A stretch of 64,000 nucleotides of DNA from Perkinsela sp. pyNocScin1 (lineage: Eukaryota > Euglenozoa > Kinetoplastea > Prokinetoplastida > Perkinselidae). The position numbers and the translations under genes are program-made. The number at the start of each line of letters is the position of its first letter. Within the stretch, counting starts at the first letter, position 1. Where the stretch lies: positions 248,001 to 312,000 of the forward strand of contig CAXHTR010000006.1 of NCBI GenBank assembly GCA_964019655.1. Direction: 5' to 3'. Below are positions 44,614-53,338 of the stretch, one piece after another. The notes beneath the pieces were generated by a model that worked only from the letters and a program-made list of their open reading frames with translations, searched no databases and was not told the DNA's origin.

Positions 44614-46674
44614 ATGTTTCTTTGTTGCTGTAGTGCCGCGAAAGCGTATCACCAGCGCTTAACAAGAACAGCCCCTCTGGTGTACACACCTTCTGCGAGA
44701 TGCTCCATTATAGAACAAGACAAACTCCCAGAGAATGATCCTGATGCACTCCTCCACAGATTACGGGTGCGGAAGCATCTTTCAAAAGAAATTCCAAAAG
44801 AATGGGCAGTGCAGCTCCTAAGCGTTTTGCTCCACGCCCGGCGATGGAAAGACTTACATAATTTTGCGGAAAGCTACGCCTACGCTCGCAATGTGAGAGC
44901 GCTCGAAGATTCCAAAGAGGACACCTTTGTCATTTTTCAAGGCCAGAACTTGGCAAAAGAGCTCCGGCGCCGGGATGAATCGAAATACTACGCAACAGCC
45001 TTGTCTGCCGATGTGGTTCGCTCAGTGCTAGTGCAAACGCTTTCTGCTGGCATGAGTGGGGGAAGCTGTTCGGAAGAAGCCCTGAACAGAGCATTTGCAT
45101 TTTACGGCATGCTCCCGAAAGACTTACTTTTGAAGCCGCAGCTTTTGTCGCTCATATGTCTACCCGCGTGGAGCTGCCGTGCATTGCTGTCTGATGACTT
45201 GAGCAGTGAATCACTCGACGCATTCACGAGAAAACAAATGCCGCTCTTTGATGAGACTTTGCACAGAAATCAACATGGGTGCGACTTGTTACGCTATATT
45301 GCGCATCATATTGAGAATCCAAAAAGTAAGAAAACCTTGGCACAGTTCCAGCACGAGGACGACGATGACTTACCAATTGAGGACGCGCATGCCAGAATTT
45401 CATCCTTTCTTCTCGCTTCATATGACTATGCGAAAGGTTTTGATGATGTGAGTACGCAGAATGGCCTTCTACTGTACGTTGCGCTTGTTCACTTCCTTTC
45501 AGTCCACCCAGCTGAAGGCTGGCGTAAATCTTGGGACTTAATTCAAAAAATCGAACAACGCACAGCAAATGAATCAGCTTCGGGCCCCATTTGGGATACA
45601 TGCAGACTTATTATCACCCGGCATGCCGCGTGTAGCGATTCTCTGCACGAAGCGCTCGAGCTCTGTAACAAGTACTTTGCCGCCACCCATTGGATGACTG
45701 ATTGGTACTTTCTGACTACGTTGAGCGTCGTTACTGCGCGCCTGCGGATAGCAGGGCAACATCAGGCTCTTGAAATTGCCTCGCGTGCCGAAGCCAATCA
45801 GTTCAAGATTCGTCCAGAATCGCCACGATCTTTTACCTTTTCTGAATGCTTCCAAAAATTGGAGGAAACGCACCGCCCCTCCGATGATTTACTAGATCTT
45901 CTCATTGGACAGCACCTGAGCTCCTCCATAAGTGCAGAAATATGCTTGGAAATACTAGGAAGCACAAAGATAGCACTGTCCGAGAGGGATGTATGTAAAA
46001 TAGCCGAGGTTTTCGTATACAACGGAGCATCTAAAGACTTTCGGCTTGTTATTCACAGTCTCCGGTATTTTGCGCCTGTCAGGGATACTGATGGGACCCT
46101 CGTCGACTTCCTGCAATCATGGGCATCACTGACTGCGTGTCGAGTTTTCGACCCGATTCCTAAAAATCCAAGCATCGAATCTGTAGCTACACTTATGGAC
46201 CATGCCCTTGCACTGTGTGAAATAGATGTTGCATTCGACCTCTTCTACCAGTATTGTGCCCCTTCTTTTAGAACGACTGAGCCAGGTCCCTCATCGTGCT
46301 CTGCTTTGCCTAAAAATTTCAAGGCTTTCGGCACTATGCTCGCAGTTTGCATCAAGAGCGACATGATCCCCTTTGCCCGCCGTGTATTCATCGCTTTCGT
46401 GCTTGATATCATACCGAGCATGCAATGCACTGGATCAATCTATGGAACAAGCGATACAGCTGATACGCTGGCACCGAGGAGTTGCCTTCAGTCACTCTTC
46501 CGATATCTGAACGTACACCTGAGCGAGAAAGAGTGCGTCAAAATGCGCCATTTCCTCGAGCGACTCGATCTTCGCCCGGATGAGCATCAGTGCACGATGG
46601 ATGGCGCCCCAATTGAGCCGAGTAAACTCTATGAGCTGTCCATATGCCGATTCCCTCGCTCGCTGCTACAATGA
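44614..46674 (+). CDS. unidentified helical-repeat (PPR/TPR-like) protein, probably mitochondrial
   Basis: 686 residues. The N-terminus MFLCCCSAAKAYHQRLTRTA is basic and suits import. The body consists of helix pairs, for example AVQLLSVLLHARRWKDLHNF, TLMDHALALCEIDVAFDLFY and GTMLAVCIKSDMIPFARRVF, resembling pentatricopeptide units (pairs of helices of about 35 residues). PPR proteins in kinetoplastid mitochondria serve in mRNA polyadenylation and as ribosome components. A strict PPR consensus was not confirmed, so a TPR or other alpha-solenoid is possible. Confidence 0.5.
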   Translation: MFLCCCSAAKAYHQRLTRTAPLVYTPSARCSIIEQDKLPENDPDALLHRLRVRKHLSKEIPKEWAVQLLSVLLHARRWKDLHNFAESYAYARNVRALEDSKEDTFVIFQGQNLAKELRRRDESKYYATALSADVVRSVLVQTLSAGMSGGSCSEEALNRAFAFYGMLPKDLLLKPQLLSLICLPAWSCRALLSDDLSSESLDAFTRKQMPLFDETLHRNQHGCDLLRYIAHHIENPKSKKTLAQFQHEDDDDLPIEDAHARISSFLLASYDYAKGFDDVSTQNGLLLYVALVHFLSVHPAEGWRKSWDLIQKIEQRTANESASGPIWDTCRLIITRHAACSDSLHEALELCNKYFAATHWMTDWYFLTTLSVVTARLRIAGQHQALEIASRAEANQFKIRPESPRSFTFSECFQKLEETHRPSDDLLDLLIGQHLSSSISAEICLEILGSTKIALSERDVCKIAEVFVYNGASKDFRLVIHSLRYFAPVRDTDGTLVDFLQSWASLTACRVFDPIPKNPSIESVATLMDHALALCEIDVAFDLFYQYCAPSFRTTEPGPSSCSALPKNFKAFGTMLAVCIKSDMIPFARRVFIAFVLDIIPSMQCTGSIYGTSDTADTLAPRSCLQSLFRYLNVHLSEKECVKMRHFLERLDLRPDEHQCTMDGAPIEPSKLYELSICRFPRSLLQ

Positions 46675-46769
46675 TAGAAGAATGAATTGCCCCCTGTCGG
46701 TGTGACAACATCTGCGCATGATCACATGCGAATTCCTTCTTCTTTTTTGATTTCTCATAGATTCGTCGA

Positions 46770-47378
46770 ATGCTACCATTTTTCGAGTTTGTTGCGTGGG
46801 TCCATCATCCGAGAAACGTAATTCCAGCACTCGCGTACGAAGAGAGCAGTTACCCGCGGTACAATCCCCACGAGCATGACTGCGGTGAGGGCCACGGCCC
46901 TTGCCCAGAGTGCACGAACGCCAAGCAGCTGCTGACGCCGCCGGTCATGTCACTGTCCTCGCCCGTCGTGACACAGACTGCACCATACACCGTGCAGTTT
47001 CCCCGCCCGCATCGGCGACTGCACTACCCATCGCACTCCACGACGAGCGTACCGGGCTACCGAAATTATCTCAATAAGCGCGCAAAGCAAGAGATCGCGA
47101 ACGGTGAGGGAAGCGACGAGGGGAACGAGGTCGAAATCCGCTCCGAGCCGCTGCACTCGCAGCCGTACTACACAACGGAGGAGGGGCTCATCAAGTACCC
47201 TCCTCATCTAGCGAGTCCGTTCACCGCGCCGAGCGAACGCCGGCGAAAGCGCAGGGACTCCTACCTCAAACGGGTGGACCCGATGATCACCGCCCACGAC
47301 AAGAAGAACAAGTTCGGCTTCTACACGTACTTCTTCATAGCGTCAGTGATGCTCTTGCTCTGTTTAATTCCGTTCTAA
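46770..47378 (+). CDS. unidentified protein with a C-terminal membrane anchor
   Basis: 202 residues. A good acceptor precedes it: pyrimidine tract, then CTCATAG ending at 46760, ATG 10 bases later. The N-terminal part has HDCGEGHGPCPEC, a possible metal-binding knuckle. The middle is proline- and histidine-rich. A basic patch (ERRRKRRDSYLKR) comes before the last helix FYTYFFIASVMLLLCLIPF, which ends the protein, the layout of a tail-anchored membrane protein. No family recognised. Confidence 0.6.
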   Translation: MLPFFEFVAWVHHPRNVIPALAYEESSYPRYNPHEHDCGEGHGPCPECTNAKQLLTPPVMSLSSPVVTQTAPYTVQFPRPHRRLHYPSHSTTSVPGYRNYLNKRAKQEIANGEGSDEGNEVEIRSEPLHSQPYYTTEEGLIKYPPHLASPFTAPSERRRKRRDSYLKRVDPMITAHDKKNKFGFYTYFFIASVMLLLCLIPF

Positions 47379-47475
47379 GCGTGCGACGGATGGATTTTGC
47401 ATAACATGTCTATTTTTGGGGCTTTGCTATGGGCTAAGGCCTACTATACGCAGTATCACCACTTTGTTTATTCAA

Positions 47476-48192
47476 ATGCGACTGAGCCACGCTTTAAGTT
47501 TACGAGAGATTGAGCGACTCATGAACACCCCGCGTCGGTGCTTTGCGCTGAGCGCGCTCATATCCTACCCCAGGAAACCGAAATGGCAGCCCACGCCGAC
47601 CTTCATAGAAAATTACGACGTTGATAGAAAAGATATCCCCAAGCGGATCACGCAGACTGACACAATGCAACGTATCGCTGAGTTGCCGACGATGAGCTTC
47701 GAGATCGAGGAGGAAGAGCCCAGTGAAAAGGAGAAGCGCTTGCTCGCCTCGGGCGGCGCTAGTCCGATCAGCGCAGAGCAAGCCGTGTCCGCGCACATGT
47801 CCGCTGTTGACTCCAAGTCCCTGATGATCCACCAGCTTCATGAGCAGCGCGCGGCCCGGCGAGAACAAGAGGCGCGTGCGCATGCGCCAGTGGAGCTCGA
47901 GCCAGCAGAGATACTACGAGATGCTGAGAAGCGGTTTGACGAGAACGTGCACGAGTCCACGCTGCTCAAATCCGGCCACAAAGAGCTCACGCTGAAGCTC
48001 AAGCTGCTCTACCACAAACTGCACTGCGCTAATATGATTTCACTCAACATTCTGAACAAGCGCGAGAAGTCCATGTACCAAGTAGATCGCCAGATAGAGC
48101 TGCTGACAAAGCGGCTGAAGCGAATGCGGGCGATCCGAATGGACCACGAGCGACGTGCGAAGGCCGCGTCAAGGGCGTTGGCTTCAAAATAG
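47476..48192 (+). CDS. unidentified basic helical protein, possibly mitochondrial
   Basis: 238 residues from the ATG at 47476; the frame upstream has only TTG, and an acceptor-like TACGCAG ends near 47453. Another start at 47521 (MNTPRRCFALSALISYPRKP) would give a more typical import signal. An acidic middle (FEIEEEEPSEKEKRL) is followed by long charged helices (LLKSGHKELTLKLKLLYHKL; QIELLTKRLKRMRAIRMDHE) with coiled-coil character. No family recognised; a mitochondrial ribosome or complex subunit is a guess. Confidence 0.55.
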   Translation: MRLSHALSLREIERLMNTPRRCFALSALISYPRKPKWQPTPTFIENYDVDRKDIPKRITQTDTMQRIAELPTMSFEIEEEEPSEKEKRLLASGGASPISAEQAVSAHMSAVDSKSLMIHQLHEQRAARREQEARAHAPVELEPAEILRDAEKRFDENVHESTLLKSGHKELTLKLKLLYHKLHCANMISLNILNKREKSMYQVDRQIELLTKRLKRMRAIRMDHERRAKAASRALASK

Positions 48193-48327
48193 ATCGCGTG
48201 CCCATGCGTGGCGTCTACCAGTCTGTGCAGAATCATCTGCTGTGTCCCAAGGTGTGTCCATTTACGTATTCCGAGTTTTTATGCTTGAAGTTACTTTTTT
48301 TACTCAATTTCAATCACCTACAGCTCC

Positions 48328-48366
48328 ATGCCCCATGCTCTCGGTTGCCATTATCGCACGAACTAA
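48328..48366 (+). promoter_or_regulatory. out-of-frame upstream ORF overlapping the next gene start
   Basis: Twelve codons beginning ATGCCCCAT and ending TAA, just 3' of the acceptor CCTACAG (ending 48323). It overlaps the main ATG at 48335, so ribosomes must pass it by leaky scanning. Confidence 0.45.
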
Positions 48367-49849
48367 CACCGCGCGCACGCACATTGCGCAGTGCATACTG
48401 ACGCAGTACTGGTCGCGCCTCTCCGCAGTGTACCCTAAGTGGGCGAAGCAGTTTGCAGCCCTGGAACAGAGCGGACCATCTCGTCTACCCTGCCTCTATC
48501 TCACGAGCTGCGGCATCCACCACACGCAGCCTGTCCACGCGCTCACGCGGAAACTACTCGAGGAAAGCAAGCTGGTCGGTAGTACCGCGACGCATGCTGC
48601 CGAGAATGTCTACCAGGCAAACATTCTCACGACGCAGAGCAACAAGTCGCTCTTCACGCAGACCACCTCCATCGACTGCGTTGTACATATCGAAGACGCC
48701 TCGGCCGAAAGTCAGCGTGCTGCGAGCAGCGATAACGATGCGAACATCACAGTTGTCGAGCGCCCGACGCTCCCAGCACACTGGAAAACGCCGTGCGTCA
48801 AGCTACAGTACTGCGCCAAGTGGTACACGCTGTCCCCGCTGCCCCGGCCGCAGCGCTACATGCGCGTGCGCGCCGAGGACAGTCTGTACAACAACGCGCC
48901 GCCCCGGCGCTCCGGGATTACAAAGCTCCCGAACGGAATCGTCGAGGTCCGCAAGTTCCAGTCCCATCATAACCGCGAGCCCGAGCCGCTCCGCCGCCGC
49001 CGCTTCCAGGACGAGTACCAGGGCGAGCCGATGTTCCTCGAGTACGTGCCAATGGCGACACACGCGAGGGAGCAGCACATGAACACCGCTGCGGCGAAGA
49101 TCCCAGCCGGCCGGAACTCAAATTATAAGCTCGACCAGCAGTCCGCGTACACGCGAACGCCATATACGCATAACACAGACGAGCTGAACGACAGGAACAT
49201 GATCTTCCGCGAGGCAAGGCTGCAGAACGTGCGCAGCGGTCTCAACCCGCAGCGGAAGCGGAAGTGGTACGTCGACAGCTCACACAAAGATGTCTCCTTT
49301 CAGGGGTCCAAAATCTTGCAGCAGAAGCCCGCGCGCATTGCCATGCCCCAGCCGACGGCGGAGGACCTTGAGCCGATTCGGGCGTCAGTCTCTTCAATGC
49401 CTGGAGCACGTAATTTGCACGAAATCACAGATTTGATGAAACTTGAGGCTCTCCCAGGGGAGACTGAGGCGCAGCAGTACGAGCGCTTTCTCGCTGCCCG
49501 CGATCTCCTCGCGCTCGAGATGCAAAAGGTGGTGCTCCGGCTGCTCGGTGGCATCGGTGTTGTTCGGGCAGGAGCGCTCCGGCGCGCACTGTCGACGGAT
49601 GGCGAGGAGTACGAAGGTCTCCTCAAGGCACTCCGAGATATCTTTGGCCTGCAGCTCGAGGGCAATCAGTCGGCCAAGATAATTGCGGAGTGCCCAGACA
49701 AAGAGAGCACAGTCAACGCGCCGACAGTCTTTGACGAGGAGCCGGATTTTCTCGCTGCGCTTGCCGACGAGCTCGACGAACGTTTTCATAAGGTGCGCTC
49801 GCCCACGGACAGCAGCCAAGTCGATTTACTCGCTGATGACGCATTGTAA
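48335..49849 (+). CDS. protein with a degenerate LMW-phosphatase-like N-terminus and long extension
   Basis: 504 residues. The opening MLSVAIIARTNTARTHIAQ lines up with the low-molecular-weight tyrosine phosphatase/arsenate reductase loop (V-x-x-V-C-x-x-N-x-x-R-S-x-x-A), but Ala replaces the catalytic Cys. The next 100 residues also follow the fold (LPCLYLTSCGIHHTQPVHAL, then a histidine and an alternating strand pattern with VVHIEDAS). From about residue 150 on it is arginine-rich and polar, ending in helical segments (YERFLAARDLLALEMQKVVL) and an acidic tail. It may be a structural protein with a dead enzyme fold. The family call is tentative. Confidence 0.45.
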   Translation: MLSVAIIARTNTARTHIAQCILTQYWSRLSAVYPKWAKQFAALEQSGPSRLPCLYLTSCGIHHTQPVHALTRKLLEESKLVGSTATHAAENVYQANILTTQSNKSLFTQTTSIDCVVHIEDASAESQRAASSDNDANITVVERPTLPAHWKTPCVKLQYCAKWYTLSPLPRPQRYMRVRAEDSLYNNAPPRRSGITKLPNGIVEVRKFQSHHNREPEPLRRRRFQDEYQGEPMFLEYVPMATHAREQHMNTAAAKIPAGRNSNYKLDQQSAYTRTPYTHNTDELNDRNMIFREARLQNVRSGLNPQRKRKWYVDSSHKDVSFQGSKILQQKPARIAMPQPTAEDLEPIRASVSSMPGARNLHEITDLMKLEALPGETEAQQYERFLAARDLLALEMQKVVLRLLGGIGVVRAGALRRALSTDGEEYEGLLKALRDIFGLQLEGNQSAKIIAECPDKESTVNAPTVFDEEPDFLAALADELDERFHKVRSPTDSSQVDLLADDAL

Positions 49850-49949
49850 GTAGAACTCATTTCGAGTGCAACTGCACTGTAGTGGCATACTTTTATCTCT
49901 ATGTTGGTTTTTGAGTGCACTTGCCAAAAATGTATGCTTGAGTAGAGAT

Positions 49950-51446
49950 ATGCATCGTCTCTGCATCATCGCGCTCTGCGCTGACCTGTCCATCGATTTA
50001 GAGCACCCGTCTGTGTTTCTCGACGACGACAGCGACCTCGATTTTCATCAGGATGTGCCAAGCGCTTCCCTTGAGGCGCTCATCGACTCGCCCTCGCTCT
50101 CGCCTATCAGTGCACCCGCCGACTTCGAGAATGATGCTTTCCCGCAAGACGCTTCACAGACCTTCGAAGCGGCTGATAGAAGCTCTGTCCCAAATACGAA
50201 GCCTAGTCTCTGGGAGCGAATCCTCGAATTTCTCGACAATAGTCCACTGTCGTTGCTTGCACGAATTATTCGCTCTCTATGTGGAAGTCTCGGGGATACT
50301 GCGCTCCAAGATGCGTACGGGCGTGATATGAGCCATTCACGAGATACGAGCAGCCAGCATCATTCGGCCGCTGACTATGCTTCAAGCCTCGCGATGCATC
50401 ATATCGAGTATGATGCATGCCTGGTCTCTATCTACTCGCCCGAGTTCATCCTAGAGAGCATCGCTGTGGCTGAATCCAGGGCAGACTTCTTCAATCCAAG
50501 GGTTCCCATTGCAGTGGATTTTTCAACAGAATCACCGTACAATTTCCCCGGCTTCATGGGGCAGAGCTCGCTGCAGCGCAACGATCCGGCGAACGATCTG
50601 GAGAGCACCGAATTCACCCACAGGCTCCATGCACTCCTGCAGTGCCAAGAAAATCCGATTCAGTGTGCAGTGGACCCACGGGGCATCGGCATCCCACATT
50701 GTGTGTGCCCAGTCGCGACTTCGTCGAATAGCACACTTTCATCTTTTACACAGAGGCTGAAGCGAGGCTTCGAGGCCCCAAAGGAAAAAATTACCGAAGT
50801 AACCTTGCATGAGAATGTTTCTTTACGCGATGCGCCCATTCATGCGCAAGACATTGAGTACATCACATTTGGTGATATTAAGCATTGGCTAGACGCTGAT
50901 CGGCAGCATGCGATCCCCCAAAAGCAGTCTGCCATCGACGCATTTATGTCCAAACTTCGGCTCCTAGATACTTTCGAGCTACCTGCAGGATATGGGGTAA
51001 AAAATGAGCCAAAGCATGAGGATAACGAGACATATTTCGATGAATCAGTTGATTTCGGAACCAGGCCAAAGCGTCACGAGTCGATTCCCAAAGATAGTCG
51101 AGGGGTGAGCGAATCTCCAGAAGTGTTTGAGCAGGCCGAATTCACAAAGCGCTTTGGAGATTTAGCAGAAGCCGACCTGAGTGCTATAGGCATCTTCATG
51201 GTGCCACGTGATGCAAATAGCCGCCTGCTGCGTGGGTTGCATTTCGCTGACCCACGCGCACGGCGACAACGGCTTGTGAATAGCACGTCCATCGCCACAG
51301 TGCATGCACAAGAGAGCTACCAATTTGCAGATGATGACAAAGCGCAGGAGTCGCTCGTGACCAGGCACAAACGCTATCGATTTCAGATTCCTGAAGATAG
51401 AATGCTGACTCTTCTCCTGACATGTCCCATCCGCTATCGTCACTAA
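49950..51446 (+). CDS. unidentified, possibly secreted acidic protein
   Basis: 498 residues from the ATG at 49950. The leader MHRLCIIALCADLSIDLEHP is short and hydrophobic and looks like the leader of the type A LRR proteins (L-C-A-D-L-x-x). It is followed by acidic, serine-rich sequence (VFLDDDSDLDFHQDVPSASL) and several cysteines (HALLQCQENPIQCAV, HCVCPVAT). No LRR units or other domain were recognised. The C-terminus is basic (TRHKRYRFQIPEDRML). A processed or surface protein is possible. Confidence 0.55.
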   Translation: MHRLCIIALCADLSIDLEHPSVFLDDDSDLDFHQDVPSASLEALIDSPSLSPISAPADFENDAFPQDASQTFEAADRSSVPNTKPSLWERILEFLDNSPLSLLARIIRSLCGSLGDTALQDAYGRDMSHSRDTSSQHHSAADYASSLAMHHIEYDACLVSIYSPEFILESIAVAESRADFFNPRVPIAVDFSTESPYNFPGFMGQSSLQRNDPANDLESTEFTHRLHALLQCQENPIQCAVDPRGIGIPHCVCPVATSSNSTLSSFTQRLKRGFEAPKEKITEVTLHENVSLRDAPIHAQDIEYITFGDIKHWLDADRQHAIPQKQSAIDAFMSKLRLLDTFELPAGYGVKNEPKHEDNETYFDESVDFGTRPKRHESIPKDSRGVSESPEVFEQAEFTKRFGDLAEADLSAIGIFMVPRDANSRLLRGLHFADPRARRQRLVNSTSIATVHAQESYQFADDDKAQESLVTRHKRYRFQIPEDRMLTLLLTCPIRYRH

Positions 51447-51577
51447 AAACTGAAGGTAAGCCACAGATTTCTCTCAGCGAATAGACGATTTTTTTGTCAA
51501 TTACGTTGCGATCCTCAGTGAAGTACTTTTTTCTTCATCTCAATACTTTCTCGCTCTTTTTATCCTACTAATTAACA

Positions 51578-52069
51578 ATGGGAAAGGTTCGCACTAAGAC
51601 CATCAAGCGCGCAGCACGCCAGATCGTCGAGCGCTTCTACTCGCAGCTCACGAAGGACTTCTACCTCAACAAGCGCTTCATCAACGAGTTCGGCACCATC
51701 CCGACGCAGCGCCTCCGCAACAAGATCGCCGGTTACACCACACACCTCATGAAGCGCATCAGCCTCGGCCCCGTGCGCGGCATTTCCCTCAAGCTCCAGG
51801 AGGAAGAGCGCGAGAAGAAGATGGACTACGTCCCAGAAGTCAGCATCGTCGACCAGGCCGTCCAGAGCGGCATCGAGGTCGATGAGACCACCCTGTCCAT
51901 GCTCAGCAAGCTCTCGTGCGGCGTCCCGTCGTCCGTCAAGTGCAAGAGCCTCGGAAACCTCGCCACCGCTATCCCAGTCGCGACGCAGCAGCGCCAGAAC
52001 CGCCGCACCGGCGCCCCAGCCCGCAAGATCAACCGCGAGGCCGGCAACCGCCAGCGCGTCCAGGCGTAG
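51578..52069 (+). CDS. RPS17: 40S ribosomal protein eS17
   Basis: 163 residues, starting [20 protein letters not shown], with [20 protein letters not shown] and [20 protein letters not shown], all hallmarks of eS17 in the head of the small subunit. The C-terminal 40 residues are basic ([20 protein letters not shown]) and longer than in animals or yeast. Codon use is strongly C/G-ending, as expected for a highly expressed gene. A pyrimidine-rich stretch leads almost to the ATG. Confidence 0.95.
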   Translation: MGKVRTKTIKRAARQIVERFYSQLTKDFYLNKRFINEFGTIPTQRLRNKIAGYTTHLMKRISLGPVRGISLKLQEEEREKKMDYVPEVSIVDQAVQSGIEVDETTLSMLSKLSCGVPSSVKCKSLGNLATAIPVATQQRQNRRTGAPARKINREAGNRQRVQA

Positions 52070-52212
52070 AGAACGTGCCGAGCGCACTGTCCCTCTGGCG
52101 CAACTAAAGTATAGGTATACTCAAACGAATAATCCTTAATCAAGTCAGGCAATGCAGCCATATCATCGGGGCTTTCCAAATTTTTACTTTCGTTTCATAC
52201 AATAGATATCCA

Positions 52213-52569
52213 ATGGTTTCACACATTGACGACCGACCACCAGCAGTCGACCAGGGTCTCTACGGTGTCACGTTTGAAGAGCAGAACAAGATGCTCCCAA
52301 GCCAGGCCCTCGCGAAGATTCTGAAGCAGGCGCAGGACGACCACCGCACGTGCGTGATTGAGGCGCGAAAGGCTGACCTCAACCTCACCGAAACGTGCGC
52401 GCTCACGTGGGGCAACGTCTGGTACCGCTACCGCCAGTGGGCGGAGTACCGCGCACCCTTCAAGACGCACGACAGCGTGCACAAATGGGGCAGCGCGTGG
52501 TACAAAATCCTTGATGCGAGAAAGGCGAAGGAGGCAAAGGAAGCACAAGAGGCTGGAAAAACCGATTAG
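52213..52569 (+). CDS. unidentified small conserved-looking protein
   Basis: 118 residues, soluble, rich in Trp and Lys toward the end (TWGNVWYRYRQWAEYRAPF, HKWGSAWYKILDARKAKEAK). No import signal or membrane helix is obvious. GC-ending codons match its ribosomal neighbour, which supports real coding. No family recognised; a small respiratory-complex or mitoribosomal subunit is one possibility. Confidence 0.6.
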   Translation: MVSHIDDRPPAVDQGLYGVTFEEQNKMLPSQALAKILKQAQDDHRTCVIEARKADLNLTETCALTWGNVWYRYRQWAEYRAPFKTHDSVHKWGSAWYKILDARKAKEAKEAQEAGKTD

Positions 52570-52659
52570 AGCGCTTCAATCTGTACCGTATGATGCATCA
52601 ATACATTCAAGACTTGAGGACATTAGTACCAAAATATTTTTTATTCTTATCTCAGATCA

Positions 52660-53211
52660 ATGCGACAGTTCAAGAGCCACCAGCGGTCCAACTTTCGCAT
52701 GTTCCAGTCGTACGCAGCGAGCATCCGGTCCGCGTCCTTCTCGCGCCACTTCTTTAACATGTGCAAGGACGCCTCATCCACCGGCATCAAGCCGACCGCG
52801 TTCACCAAATCATTCACGAGCGCCTTCCAGGGAATCCGCAACGCCTCAGGCCTCTTCAACGGCCAGTCTGGTCTCATCCATAGTGCATCAAAGGCCGACA
52901 TGGCGGCAGCCCAGTGGCCGTCGCCGTCTGGCACGACCCGCAAGCTCATGGCACAGGGTGCGCTCTCTTCTATCATCTTCGGTGAGGGCATATGCTCCTC
53001 CATCGGCGTCTCCGGCAGCGCCGGCCTCTGCTCCGCCTCGAGCGGCATGGGCAGCACGTTTGCCCTGTCGCTCCTCATGCAGGCGAGCGGCAGCTCCTCG
53101 TTCATTCGCGCGGTCTTTTATGAATGTGGAGCTGCAGTTATGCCAATGGAGTGGACTCTAAGAAAATGTCTGTGCGGAACGCTCCATATTGATACGCCGT
53201 CGACAGCATAA
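52660..53211 (+). CDS. unidentified Ser/Gly-rich small protein, probably mitochondrial
   Basis: 183 residues. A perfect acceptor precedes it (pyrimidine tract, CTCAG ending 52655, ATG five bases later). The N-terminus is basic with F/S/R (QRSNFRMFQSYAASIRSASF), as in import signals. The middle is Ser/Gly-rich (GEGICSSIGVSGSAGLCSAS) and weakly hydrophobic; acids are rare. A minus-strand frame of 152 codons exists over the same bases, but plus-frame third positions follow the strong C/G preference of neighbouring genes and the strand fits the cluster. No family recognised. Confidence 0.6.
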   Translation: MRQFKSHQRSNFRMFQSYAASIRSASFSRHFFNMCKDASSTGIKPTAFTKSFTSAFQGIRNASGLFNGQSGLIHSASKADMAAAQWPSPSGTTRKLMAQGALSSIIFGEGICSSIGVSGSAGLCSASSGMGSTFALSLLMQASGSSSFIRAVFYECGAAVMPMEWTLRKCLCGTLHIDTPSTA

Positions 53212-53338
53212 CTAATGGGCCTTTGTTCATGCCTCTTCATAGTGTAAGTCAAGCATTGCTTTGCGCTTCGAGTCATTGGCTCTTTCTGTCATAAAATTTG
53301 ATATTTCATCTTTCCCTCTTATTCTACTTACCACTACC

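Noticed and set aside
52647-53105. A 152-codon minus frame over the small Ser-rich gene
   Set aside because: Its composition looks protein-like, but the plus frame has the codon bias of its neighbours, a perfect trans-splice acceptor and the correct strand.
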